This document shows, in pieces, positions 29,926-38,900 of a stretch of 64,000 bases of DNA. Within the stretch, counting starts at the first letter, position 1, and each line of letters begins with the position of its first letter. The notes below the pieces were generated by a model. That model worked only from the letters and a program-made list of their open reading frames with translations. It was not told where the DNA came from and did not search any database. This DNA comes from Rubrivivax sp. (GTDB lineage: Bacteria > Pseudomonadota > Gammaproteobacteria > Burkholderiales > Burkholderiaceae_C), in the NCBI GenBank assembly GCA_019635315.1, contig JAHBZT010000004.1, forward strand, positions 248,001 to 312,000, given 5' to 3'. A program made the position numbers and the translations under genes.

Positions 29926-32900
29926 CGCGCCAGTCTAGTGCCGCTGCCCTCGGCCCCCGCCGGCGCCAGTGCGAACATGCCACGGTAGTCGCGCACCCAG
30001 GCGGCGACCAGGTCGGCCGGCATCGGCGCCGCGATGCCGGTGCCCTGGCCGATGTCGCAGCCCAGGTCCAGCAGCGTGCGCGCCTGCGCCGGGCTCTCGA
30101 CGCCCTCGGCGACCACGGTGCAGCCGAAGGTGCGCGCCAGGCCGATGACGCCCTCGACGATGGCGCGGTCCTGCGCGTCGTCGAGCATGTGGTGGATGAA
30201 GCTGCGGTCGATCTTCAGCACGTCCACCGGCAGCCGCTTCAGGTAGGTCAGCGTCGAGTAGCCGGTGCCGAAGTCGTCGAGCGCGAAACGCACGCCGATG
30301 CCGCGGCAGCGCGCCAGCAGCGCCGACGTGGCCTCGATGTCGGCATGCGCCGCGGTCTCCAGCATCTCCAGCTCGAGGTAGGGCGCCAGCGGGTCGGCGT
30401 GGCGCGCCAGCAGCTCGGACAGTCGCAGCGCGAAGTCCGGCTCCTGCAGGTGGCGCGCCGAGATGTTGACGCTGACCGCGATGTCCAGCCCGTGCCGGCG
30501 CCACTGCGACAGGTGCTCCAGCGCCTGCGCCAGCACCCAGTCGCCGACACGCGACGAGAGCCCGGTATTCTCGATCAGCGGCAGGAACTGCAGCGGCGCG
30601 ACCAGCCCCTGCTGCGGGTGCTCCCAGCGCAGCAGCGCCTCGAAGCCGAGCACGCGGCCGGCGCGCATGTCGACCTTGGGCTGGTAGTGCAGCACGAATT
30701 CCTGCTGGTCCAGCGCCTCCTGCACGCGGCCGATGGCCATCACGCGTTCCTCGGTGCGGCGGCGGTGCTCGGGGTCGAAGAACAGGTAGCCGTTGCGCCC
30801 GGCCTGCTTGGCGCCGTACATCGCGTGGTCGGCGTGGCGCAGCAGCGTGTCGGCGTCGCTGCGGTCGATCGGGTAGACGGTGGCGCCCATGCTCGCGGTG
30901 ACCTGCACGGCGTCCTCGGCGGGGTCGATCGCATAGGGCTGGGCGACGACGCGCAGCACGCGCTCGACGGCCAGCCGCGCTTCCTCCAGCGTGCCGGCGC
31001 GCAGCAGCAGCACGAACTCGTCGCCGCCCAGCCGCGCGGCGGCATCGGCCCACTGCTCGCGGCTGCGCAGCGCGCTCTTCAGCCGCCCGGCCAGCTCGGC
31101 CAGCAGGCGGTCGCCCGCGGCGTGGCCGAACTTGTCGTTGACCGGCTTGAAGCGGTCCAGGTCCAGGTAGCACACGACCAGCAGGTAGCCGTCGCGGTCG
31201 GCGGCGCGCATCGCGTCGTCGAGCAGCTGCGACAGCCGGGCCCGGTTGGGCAGCCGCGTCAGCTCGTCGTAGTGGGCCTGGCGCTCGAGCTGCTCGCGCT
31301 GCTCGCGCTGCTCGCTGATGTCGCTGATGACCAGCACGTGGTAGCGCAGGTCCTCGGCCGGGCCGCGCACGGCCGAGATCGTCGCCGCCAGCGTGCACAG
31401 CTCGCCGTTGCGCCGGCGCTCCAGCAGCTCGCCGCGCCAGCTGCCCTGGTCGCGCAGGCTGGCCCACATCGCCGCGCGCTGCTGGCGCGCCACCGGGTCG
31501 GCCGGTGTCGGGCGCAGCAGCGAGGGCACGGTGCCCAGCAGCTCCTCGCGCGGCACGCCCAGGATCTCGGTGTAGGCCGGGTTGACGTCCAGCGCGCGCA
31601 GGTCGGCGTCGGTGATCAGCAGGCCCTCGTGCAGGTGCTGGAACAGGCTGGCCGACATGCGCTGGCGCTCCAGCGCCTCGCGCCGCTCGTGCACGTCGGC
31701 CAGGGTGGCCAGCAGGCGCACCGGCTGGCCGCTGCCATCGCGCTCGATGACCAGCAGCGTGGCCTCCATCCAGCGCCAGTCGCCGGCCCGCGGCATGCGC
31801 AGCTCGAGCTGGCGGCGCCCGGCCTCGCCGCTGCGCAGCGAGTCGATGGCGGCGGCCAGTGCCGGCGCGTCGTCGGCGTGCACCTGGGCCTGCCAGGTGG
31901 CGGGGCTCCAGCGGCGTGCGGCAGTGCCGTTGCCGGCCAGCGTGCGCCAGGCCGCGGAGACGAAGCTGTCGTCGCGCTGCAGGTGCCAGTCCGCGACGCC
32001 CAGCCGCGAGCCGTCGAGTGCCCATTCCCAGCGCTGCGAGCGCCCGCGCCAGTCCACCGTCGCGGCATGGCCCAACAACAGAAGCGCCAGTGCCGAACCC
32101 AGCCAGGCCGCCAGCGCGGCCTGCACATTGCCGCCCACCGACCACAGCGACAGCCCGGTGTTCGCGTCGGCGGCGGCCAGCAGCGCGGCCACCAGCAGCC
32201 CGGTGGCGGCCATCGCCAGGTGGCCGCGCAGCACCAGCGCGACGGCCACGACATGCGGCAGGAACAGCGCCAGCGCCACCAGCGGCGAGCGCAGGTCGGG
32301 GGCCAGCGCCAGCAGCCCCCAGCTCACCGCGATGGCCAGCGCACCGACCACGTTGCCCCGCCATGGCGTGCCGGGCTGCAGCGCATGCAGCACGTCGCGG
32401 TCGAAGGCGAGCACCGCGACGGCGGTCAGCAGCATGCCCAGCGACAGCGTCGCCCAGCCCGTCGCCGCGGCCACCAGCGGCGGCGTCAGCGTGGTGGCCG
32501 CGACCCACAGCGAGAGCAGCAGCGCCAGCGGCAGCGCGGCCGCGAAGACCACCGCGCCGGCGAGCAGCGCGACGTCTGCCGGGCGTTCCAGCCGCGCGTC
32601 GAAGGCCAGGCGCTGCAGTGCGATGTGGGCGGCCAGCGCGGCGGCGCCGACCAGCAGCGCGCAGGCGGCTGCCGGCAGCACCTGCAGCCCGATGCCCAGC
32701 ATCGCGACGAAGACGCCGGCCCCGATGCCGGCCAGCACCGGCCGCCCCCAGTGCCAGACCGCGGCGACGGCCAGGCCGCCGGGCAGCGCCAGCGCGCTCC
32801 AGGGGGCGAGCGCGACGCTGAAGCTGCCCAGGTAGGCCAGCACCAGTGCGGCCACGCCCACCGCGGCCAGCCGCAGCAGCAGCGACGACCAGCCGCCGGG

Positions 32901-32948
32901 CGCGGCCAGCAGCTCGCGCCACGTCCCGAAGCCGGCGCCGGCGTTCAC
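29922..32948 (-). CDS. MASE1-PAS-GGDEF-EAL protein (c-di-GMP synthesis and breakdown)
   Basis: A membrane protein of about 1008 aa from GTG 32948; the frame is open further up, but that part lies inside the H-NS-like gene. Residues about 15-300 hold eight or more helices of MASE1 type (LALPGGLAVAAVWHWGRPVLAGIGAG). Two PAS-like domains follow, the second with GLLITDADLRALDVNPAYTEILG. The cyclase motif GGDEF is intact (641-645), and so is the EAL site (770-772, FEALLRWEHP, with NISARHLQ and DDFGTGYSTL). Both activities are possible. It begins 32 bp after the H-NS-like gene and overlaps dnaG by 4 bp. Confidence 0.93.
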   Translation of the reverse strand: MNAGAGFGTWRELLAAPGGWSSLLLRLAAVGVAALVLAYLGSFSVALAPWSALALPGGLAVAAVWHWGRPVLAGIGAGVFVAMLGIGLQVLPAAACALLVGAAALAAHIALQRLAFDARLERPADVALLAGAVVFAAALPLALLLSLWVAATTLTPPLVAAATGWATLSLGMLLTAVAVLAFDRDVLHALQPGTPWRGNVVGALAIAVSWGLLALAPDLRSPLVALALFLPHVVAVALVLRGHLAMAATGLLVAALLAAADANTGLSLWSVGGNVQAALAAWLGSALALLLLGHAATVDWRGRSQRWEWALDGSRLGVADWHLQRDDSFVSAAWRTLAGNGTAARRWSPATWQAQVHADDAPALAAAIDSLRSGEAGRRQLELRMPRAGDWRWMEATLLVIERDGSGQPVRLLATLADVHERREALERQRMSASLFQHLHEGLLITDADLRALDVNPAYTEILGVPREELLGTVPSLLRPTPADPVARQQRAAMWASLRDQGSWRGELLERRRNGELCTLAATISAVRGPAEDLRYHVLVISDISEQREQREQLERQAHYDELTRLPNRARLSQLLDDAMRAADRDGYLLVVCYLDLDRFKPVNDKFGHAAGDRLLAELAGRLKSALRSREQWADAAARLGGDEFVLLLRAGTLEEARLAVERVLRVVAQPYAIDPAEDAVQVTASMGATVYPIDRSDADTLLRHADHAMYGAKQAGRNGYLFFDPEHRRRTEERVMAIGRVQEALDQQEFVLHYQPKVDMRAGRVLGFEALLRWEHPQQGLVAPLQFLPLIENTGLSSRVGDWVLAQALEHLSQWRRHGLDIAVSVNISARHLQEPDFALRLSELLARHADPLAPYLELEMLETAAHADIEATSALLARCRGIGVRFALDDFGTGYSTLTYLKRLPVDVLKIDRSFIHHMLDDAQDRAIVEGVIGLARTFGCTVVAEGVESPAQARTLLDLGCDIGQGTGIAAPMPADLVAAWVRDYRGMFALAPAGAEGSGTRLAR

Positions 32949-32979
32949 GGACCGGTCCGGCAGCGGGTCGGCAGGCTGG

Positions 32980-33321
32980 TCACGCCGCGTCGCCGATCGC
33001 GAAATCCGACAGCGGACGCCCGGCGGCCAGCGCCTCGCGCAGCCAGCGCGGCTGCAGACCGCGGCCGGACCAGGTCTGCCCGGTGGCCGGGTCGCGGTAC
33101 TTGGGCGCGACTTTCGACGGGCCCTGGCGGTCGGCTTTCGCCGCCGCCTGCTGTGCGGCCGGCGAGCGCGCACCGATGTCGGCCAGCGTCAGGCCGTATT
33201 CGCTCATCAGCGAGCGGATCTGCGCGATCGCCTCGGCGCGCTGCGTGCGCTGCAGCTCTGCGATCTGCTGTTCCAGCGCAGCCTTCTGCGCGATCAGCTC
33301 GCCCAGCGTGGGTGGGGACAT
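32980..33321 (-). CDS. H-NS family nucleoid-associated protein
   Basis: A 113-aa DNA-binding protein. Two in-frame ATGs stand two codons apart (33327 and 33321). AGGAG lies only one base before the first but seven bases before the second, so I choose 33321 (MSPPTLGELIAQKAALEQQIAELQR). Residues 1-55 are a coiled-coil oligomerisation segment. The C-terminus has KYRDPATGQTWSGRGLQPRWL, the H-NS DNA-binding motif of betaproteobacteria. Such proteins silence AT-rich genes. It may head the minus-strand run through the GGDEF/EAL gene and dnaG. Confidence 0.9.
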   Translation of the reverse strand: MSPPTLGELIAQKAALEQQIAELQRTQRAEAIAQIRSLMSEYGLTLADIGARSPAAQQAAAKADRQGPSKVAPKYRDPATGQTWSGRGLQPRWLREALAAGRPLSDFAIGDAA

Positions 33322-33364
33322 CGGCATGCTCCTCGGTGTTGTCGTTGTTCTCGCTCCGCGTCCG

Positions 33365-33370
33365 ACTATA
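33365..33370 (-). promoter_or_regulatory. Candidate -10 box of the H-NS-like gene
   Basis: TATAGT on the minus strand, 44 bp before the ATG at 33321. No good -35 is seen in the GC-rich sequence upstream, which borders the 128-bp repeat array. Confidence 0.4.
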
Positions 33371-33416
33371 GCGAGGCGCCGCACCCGATCGCCCGCCGCG
33401 GGGCCCCGCGTTCCGG

Positions 33417-33876
33417 GGCCCGCGCTTCGCTCAGGCCGCCGGCGGGACGTAGCCCGCCGGCTTGTCGGCGCCGCCGCCAAAGAAGAACTGTTGGTGCGCA
33501 CCTCACGAACGCTGGCACGTTCATGAGTGCGCCCCACGTTTTCCGGCCCGCGCTTCGCTCAGGCCGCCGGCGGGACGTAGCCCGCCGGCTTGTCGGCGCC
33601 GCCGCCAAAGAAGAACTGTTGGTGCGCACCTCACGAACGCTGGCACGTTCATGAGTGCGCCCCACGTTTTCCGGCCCGCGCTTCGCTCAGGCCGCCGGCG
33701 GGACGTAGCCCGCCGGCTTGTCGGCTCCGCCGCCAAAGAAGAACTGTTGGTGCGCACCTCACGAACGCTGGCGCGTTCATGAGTGCGCCCCACGTTCTTC
33801 GGCCCTCGCTTCGCTCAGGCCGCCGGCGGGACGTAGCCCGCCGGCTTGTCGGCTCCGCCGCCAAAGAAGAACTGTT
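33417..33876. repeat. 128-bp tandem repeat array (3.6 copies) derived from the yggX 3' end
   Basis: Copies begin at 33421, 33549, 33677 and 33805, exactly 128 bp apart. Each unit holds the last 62 bp of yggX ([19 protein letters not shown] and stop) plus a 66-bp spacer; the rightmost copy is the real gene end. Two hairpins recur: GCCGGCGGG-ACGTAG-CCCGCCGGC in the coding part, and an imperfect 15/16-bp stem in the spacer (GCGCACCTCACGAACG, loop CTGGCA, CGTTCATGAGTGCGC; first copy 33496-33532). Copies differ only at a few bases: the two left copies read CGGCGCC, the two right ones CGGCTCC. The region 33322-33814 holds nothing else; the short open frames across it are by-products of the repeat. 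Confidence 0.93.
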
Positions 33877-34087
33877 CCATCTGGCGGGCGAGGTACTGGC
33901 GGGCGCGGGCGTCGGCGAGGTTGAGCCGGTTCTCGTTGACCAGCATGGTCTGGTGCTTCTTCCAGACCTCGAAGGCCTCGGCGCTGACGTTGTCGTAGAT
34001 GCGCTTGCCCAGCTCGCCCGGGTAGGGCGGAAACTTCAGTCCTTCGGCTTCCTTCTTGAGGTAGACGCACTGCACCATGCGGGTCAT
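33815..34087 (-). CDS. yggX: Oxidative damage protection protein YggX (Fe(2+)-trafficking)
   Basis: A 90-aa protein that protects iron-sulfur clusters from oxidation and handles Fe2+. The family signature is complete: [53 protein letters not shown], including the key Cys at residue 7. The end, [15 protein letters not shown], is the segment repeated in the 128-bp array downstream. It starts 17 bp after argA, so the two form an operon. Confidence 0.96.
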   Translation of the reverse strand: MTRMVQCVYLKKEAEGLKFPPYPGELGKRIYDNVSAEAFEVWKKHQTMLVNENRLNLADARARQYLARQMEQFFFGGGADKPAGYVPPAA

Positions 34088-34103
34088 GAGCGGTTCTCCG
34101 TGA

Positions 34104-35444
34104 TCAGACGATCTTCTTGACCAGCACCTGCGAGCGCCGGTCCCAGTTGTACTTGCGCTTGCGCGCCTCGGGCAGCCAGTCGGGGTCGACCTGCTGGAAG
34201 CCGCGCTTGATGAACCAGTGCATCGTGCGCGTCGTCAGCACGAAGATGCTGTCCAGCCGCTGCTGCTTGGCGCGTTGCTCCACGCGCTTGAGCAGCCGCT
34301 CGCCGTCGCCCTGGCCCTGGCTCAGCGGGCTCACGGTCAGCGCCGCCATCTCGCCGGTGCGCGCCTCGGGGTAGGGGTACAGCGCGACGCAGCCGAAGAT
34401 GATGCCGTCGTGCTCGATCACCGTGTAGTTGGCGACATCGCGCTCGATCTCGCTGCGCTCGCGGCGCACCAGCGTGCCGTCGCGCTCGAAGGGCTCGATC
34501 AGCTGCAGGATGCCGCCGACGTCGTCCGGCCCGGCCTCGCGCAGGCTCTCGAGCTTCTCGTCGACGACCATGGTGCCGACGCCGTCGTGCGTGAACACCT
34601 CCAGCAGCAGCGCGCCGTCGGTCGCGTAGGGCAGGATGTGGCTGCGCTCGACGCCGCCCTCGCAGGCCTTCGCGCAGTGCTGCAGGTAGAAGGCCGGCTC
34701 GGTGGGCAGCGTCGGCGGCGGCAGCGCGGCGAGCAGCCGCCGCGCCTCGGCCAGCGAGAGCTCGGTGTCGATGCCGCTCTCGGGGTCGTCCGCGCTCTCG
34801 CGGATGCCGGGGATCTCGGTCAGGAAGACCAGCTTGTCGGCCTGCAGCGCGACGGCGGTGGCGGTCGCCACGTCCTCCATCGTCAGGTTGAAGGCCTCGC
34901 CGGTGGGCGAGAAGCCGAAGGGGCTCAGCAGCACCAGCGCGCCGATGTCGATGGCGCGCCGGATCGCCGCCTGGTCGACGCGGCGCACGACGCCGCTGCG
35001 CATGAAGTCGATGCCGTCGACGATGCCCAGCGGGCGCGCGGTCAGGAAGTTGCCGGAGACCACGCGCACCGTGCTGTTGGCCATCGGCGTATTCGGCAGG
35101 CCCTGGCTGAAGGCGGCCTCGATCTGGAAGCGCAGCTGGCCGGCGGCTTCCTGCGCGGCGTCCAGCGCCACGTCGTCGGTGATGCGCACGCCCTTGTGGT
35201 AGCGCGAGACATGGCCCTTGGCGGCCAGCTGCTCGTTGACCTGCGGCCGGAAGCCGTGCACCAGCACCAGGCGCACGCCCATCGCCTGCAGGATCGCCAG
35301 GTCCTGCACGAAGTTGTCCAGCTTGCCCGCCGCGATGGCCTCGCCGGCCAGGCCGACGACGAAGGTCTTGCCGCGGTAGGCGTGGATGTACGGCGCCACG
35401 GCGCGGAACCAGGGCACGAAGGTGTGGGGGAAGACGAGGCTCAT
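34104..35444 (-). CDS. argA: Amino-acid N-acetyltransferase (N-acetylglutamate synthase)
   Basis: Makes N-acetylglutamate from glutamate and acetyl-CoA, the first step of arginine synthesis. The start is ATG 35444 ([35 protein letters not shown]), giving 446 aa, the family length; a further upstream ATG adds 13 unlikely residues. Residues 1-290 are the amino-acid-kinase-like domain that binds arginine as inhibitor; about 300-440 are the GNAT acetyltransferase ([36 protein letters not shown]). It is divergent from the VOC gene and followed by yggX. Confidence 0.95.
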   Translation of the reverse strand: MSLVFPHTFVPWFRAVAPYIHAYRGKTFVVGLAGEAIAAGKLDNFVQDLAILQAMGVRLVLVHGFRPQVNEQLAAKGHVSRYHKGVRITDDVALDAAQEAAGQLRFQIEAAFSQGLPNTPMANSTVRVVSGNFLTARPLGIVDGIDFMRSGVVRRVDQAAIRRAIDIGALVLLSPFGFSPTGEAFNLTMEDVATATAVALQADKLVFLTEIPGIRESADDPESGIDTELSLAEARRLLAALPPPTLPTEPAFYLQHCAKACEGGVERSHILPYATDGALLLEVFTHDGVGTMVVDEKLESLREAGPDDVGGILQLIEPFERDGTLVRRERSEIERDVANYTVIEHDGIIFGCVALYPYPEARTGEMAALTVSPLSQGQGDGERLLKRVEQRAKQQRLDSIFVLTTRTMHWFIKRGFQQVDPDWLPEARKRKYNWDRRSQVLVKKIV

Positions 35445-35523
35445 CCGGGGGGCTCGACAGGTGGCCGGATTGTGCCGCAGCATGTGGGCCCGCCGCGCCG
35501 TCGCGCGGCGCCGGAGCCCCGCG

Positions 35524-35907
35524 ATGGACGTCTACAAGACCCCTGGCGCAATCAGCTGGAGCGAGCTGATGACCACCGACCCGGCGGCCGCCGCGAAGTT
35601 CTACGGCGCGCTGTTCGGCTGGACCGTGAAGGACATGGACATGGGCACCGGGCCGTACCTCGTCGCGAATGTCGGCGAGACCGGCGTGGCCGGCATCATG
35701 GGCATGCCGCCCGGCGCCGCGCCCATGCCGCCGGCCTGGGGCTGCTACGTCACCGTGGACGACGTGGACGCCACATTGGCCAAGGCCGAGTCGCTGGGCG
35801 GCAAGACCGTGATGCCGCCGATGGACGTGCCCGGCGTCGGCCGCATGGCGGTGCTGCAGGACCCGCAGGGCGCGGTGCTGAGCATCATCAAGTACGCGAG
35901 CGCCTGA
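35524..35907 (+). CDS. VOC family (glyoxalase/bleomycin-resistance fold) protein
   Basis: A 127-aa protein from ATG 35524, behind CGGAG. It has the VOC opening GAISWSELMTTDPAAAAKFYGALFGWTVKDMDMGTGPYLV and the second half VDDVDATLAKAESLGGKTVMPPMDVPGVGRMAVLQDPQGAVLSIIK. This subtype is usually annotated only as a VOC protein, and the substrate is unknown. It lies alone between divergent argA and hrpA, whose GTG is 31 bp downstream. Confidence 0.88.
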   Translation: MDVYKTPGAISWSELMTTDPAAAAKFYGALFGWTVKDMDMGTGPYLVANVGETGVAGIMGMPPGAAPMPPAWGCYVTVDDVDATLAKAESLGGKTVMPPMDVPGVGRMAVLQDPQGAVLSIIKYASA

Positions 35908-35922
35908 GGCGGGCGGCGCGGC

Positions 35923-35928
35923 CATAAT
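35923..35928 (+). promoter_or_regulatory. Candidate -10 box of hrpA, near-leaderless
   Basis: CATAAT is a good -10 match. Transcription would start near 35935, only about three bases before GTG 35938, and no Shine-Dalgarno precedes the GTG. The -35 region is poor. Confidence 0.4.
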
Positions 35929-35937
35929 CCGCGCCCC

Positions 35938-38900
35938 GTGAATGCGCCTGCCCAGGGCCGTGCGGCACGGCCGGGCGGCCAGCGCCCGGCCGCTGCCCCG
36001 GCGCACCCCGTTCCGCCGATCCGCTACCCCGAGTCGCTGCCGGTCAGTGCGCGGCGCGAGGAGATCGCGCGCGCCATCCGCGACCACCAGGTGGTCATCG
36101 TCTGCGGCGAGACGGGTTCGGGCAAGACCACGCAGCTGCCCAAGATCGCGCTCGAGCTGGGGCGCGGTCTCGGCGCCGGCGGGCGCGGGCTGATCGGCCA
36201 CACGCAGCCGCGGCGCATCGCGGCCTCCAGCGTCGCCCGGCGCATCGCCGAGGAGCTGAATTCGCCGCTGGGCGAGGTCGTCGGCTACAAGGTGCGCTTC
36301 CAGGACCGGCTGCAGCCTGGCGCCAGCGTCAAGCTGATGACCGACGGCATCCTGCTCGCCGAGACGCAGGGCGACCCGCTGCTCGGCGCCTACGACACGC
36401 TGATCATCGACGAGGCGCACGAACGCAGCCTCAACATCGACTTCCTGCTCGGCTACCTGCGGCAGCTGCTGCCCAGGCGGCCGGACCTGAAGATCATCGT
36501 GACCTCGGCGACCATCGATGCCGAGCGCTTCGCCAGCCACTTCGCGGGCCGCGACGGACCGGCGCCGGTGATCCAGGTCAGCGGCCGCCTGTACCCGGTC
36601 GAGCAGCGCTGGCGCCCCTGGGAGGACCACAAGGGCGCGGAGCTGGACGATGCCATCGCCGACGCGGTCGACGAGCTGTGGCGGGCCGGCCCGGGCGACA
36701 TCCTGGTCTTCCTGCCCGGCGAGCGCGAGATCCGCGAGACCGCGGATCACCTGCGCAGGCACCTGGCGGGCGCGCAGCGCGGCGGACCGCCGGCGGAGAT
36801 CCTGCCGCTCTTCGCGCGCCTGTCGCAGGCCGAGCAGGACCGCGTCTTCGTGCCCGGCAACGGCCGCCGCATCGTGCTCGCGACCAACGTCGCCGAGACC
36901 TCGCTCACGGTGCCCGGCATTCGCTACGTGATCGACAGCGGCCTGGCGCGCGTGAAGCGCTACAGCTTCCGCAACAAGGTCGAGCAGCTGCAGGTCGAGC
37001 CCGTCAGCCAGGCGGCGGCCCACCAGCGCGCCGGGCGCTGCGGGCGGGTGGCCAACGGTGTGTGCATCCGCCTGTATGGCGAGGACGACTTCGCGGCGCG
37101 GCCCCGCTTCACCGACCCCGAGATCCTGCGCAGCAGCCTGGCCGGCGTGATCCTGCGCATGAAGGCGCTGCGGCTGGGCGCGATCGAGGACTTCCCGTTC
37201 CTCGAACGCCCACCCGGCAAGGCCATCGCCGACGGCTACGCGCTGCTGGCCGAACTGGGCGCGGTCGACGAGGCGAACGAGCTCACGCCCATCGGCCAGG
37301 CGCTGGCGCGCCTGCCGCTGGACCCGCGCATCGCCCGCATGATCCTCGAGGCGAGGCAGCGCGAGGCGCTCGCCGAGGTGCTGGTGATCGCCGCCGCGCT
37401 GTCGGGCCAGGACGTGCGCGACCGCCCGCTGGAAGCGCAGCAGGCGGCCGACGAGAAGCACAGGCTCTTCGACGACGAGAAAAGCGAGTTCATGGGCACG
37501 CTGAAGCTGTGGCGCTGGATCGAGGCCGGCCGCGGCGTGCATGGCCACGCCGGCGACGCGCAGAGCCGGACCGACCAGCACAAGCTCAGCAACCGCCAGC
37601 AGGAGCAGCGCCTGCGCGACCAGTTCGTCAACCCGCGCCGGGTGCGCGAATGGCGCGACATCCATTCGCAGCTGCTGACCGTGGCCGCCGAGCAGGGCTG
37701 GCGCGTCAACGCGACGCCCGCGACCTACGAGCAGATCCACTGCTCGATGCTCGCCGGCCTGCTCGGCAACATCGGCTGCAAGGCCGACGACGACGAGTGG
37801 TACCTGGGCGCGCGCGGCATCCGCTTCTGGCGCCACCCGGGGGCGCACCTGTCGAAGAAGCCGGGGCGCTGGATCGTCGCCGCCGAGCTGGTGGAGACGA
37901 CGCGGCTGTTCGGCCGCGGCATCGCCGCCATCGAGCCGCAGTGGCTGCCGCAGCTGGCCGGCCACTTGCTGAAGACGCAGCTGCTGGAGCCGCACTGGGA
38001 GAAGAAGGCGGCCGAGGTGGTGGCGCTGGAACGTGCCACGCTGTACGGGCTCGTGATCTACAGCAACCGGCGCGTGAACTATGCGCGCGTCGACCCCGCC
38101 GCGGCGCGCGAGATCTTCATCGGCGAAGCGCTGGTCGCGCACCTGCACGAGGACACGTTCGACTCGCGGCTGCCCTTCCTGGCACACAACCGCCGCCTGG
38201 TGCGCGAGGTGCAGGCGCTGGAGCACAAGGCGCGGCGCCAGGACGTGCTGGTCGACGACGAGCTGATCCACGCCTTCTACGACCAGCAGCTGCCGTCCGA
38301 CGTGTGCAGCGGCGCGACGCTGGAGCGCTGGTTCCGCCAGGCCGCGAAGCAGCGGCCGGAACTGCTGCAGCTCACGCGCGACGAACTCATGCGCCACGAG
38401 GCCGCCGGCATCACGACCGCGGCCTACCCGAAGACGATCCGCCTGGGCGGCATCGACTGCCGCGCCGACTACCTGCACGAGCCCGGCAGTGCGCGCGACG
38501 GCCTCACGGTGACGGTGCCGATCTACGCGCTGAACCAGGTCAGCGAGGCGCGCTGCGAATGGCTGGTGCCCGGGCTGCTGCCGGCCAAGGTGCAGGCCCT
38601 GTGCAAGACGCTGCACCAGCGGCCGCGCTCGCGCCTGGTGCCGCTGCCCGACTATGCGGCCGAGTTCTGCGCCACGGCGGCCTTCGGCGAGGGCAGCCTG
38701 CTCGACGCGCTGCTGAAGGCGGTGCGCGAGCGCACCCAGCTCGCGGTACAGCGCAACGACTTCAAGCACGACCAGCTGCCGCCGCACCTGTTCATGAACC
38801 TGCGCGTCGTCGACGAGCATGGCCGCCAGCTCGGCATGGGGCGCGACGTGGCCGGGCTGAAGGCCGAGCTCGGCGGCCAGGCACGCAGTGCGTTCCAGGC

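Noticed and set aside
33366-33864. Short open frames starting MGRTHERASV or MNVPAFVR in the 128-bp array
   Set aside because: They exist because the repeat is copied and contain no conserved domain; they overlap each other in several frames.
33417-33876. CRISPR array
   Set aside because: The repeats are 128 bp with no unique spacers, and no cas genes are near. It is a tandem duplication.
34084-38820. Very long open frame on the minus strand (1578 codons) opposite hrpA
   Set aside because: Only its last part coincides with argA sequence, in a different frame. The bulk is antisense to hrpA, whose helicase motifs are unmistakable; high GC leaves few stops in such frames.
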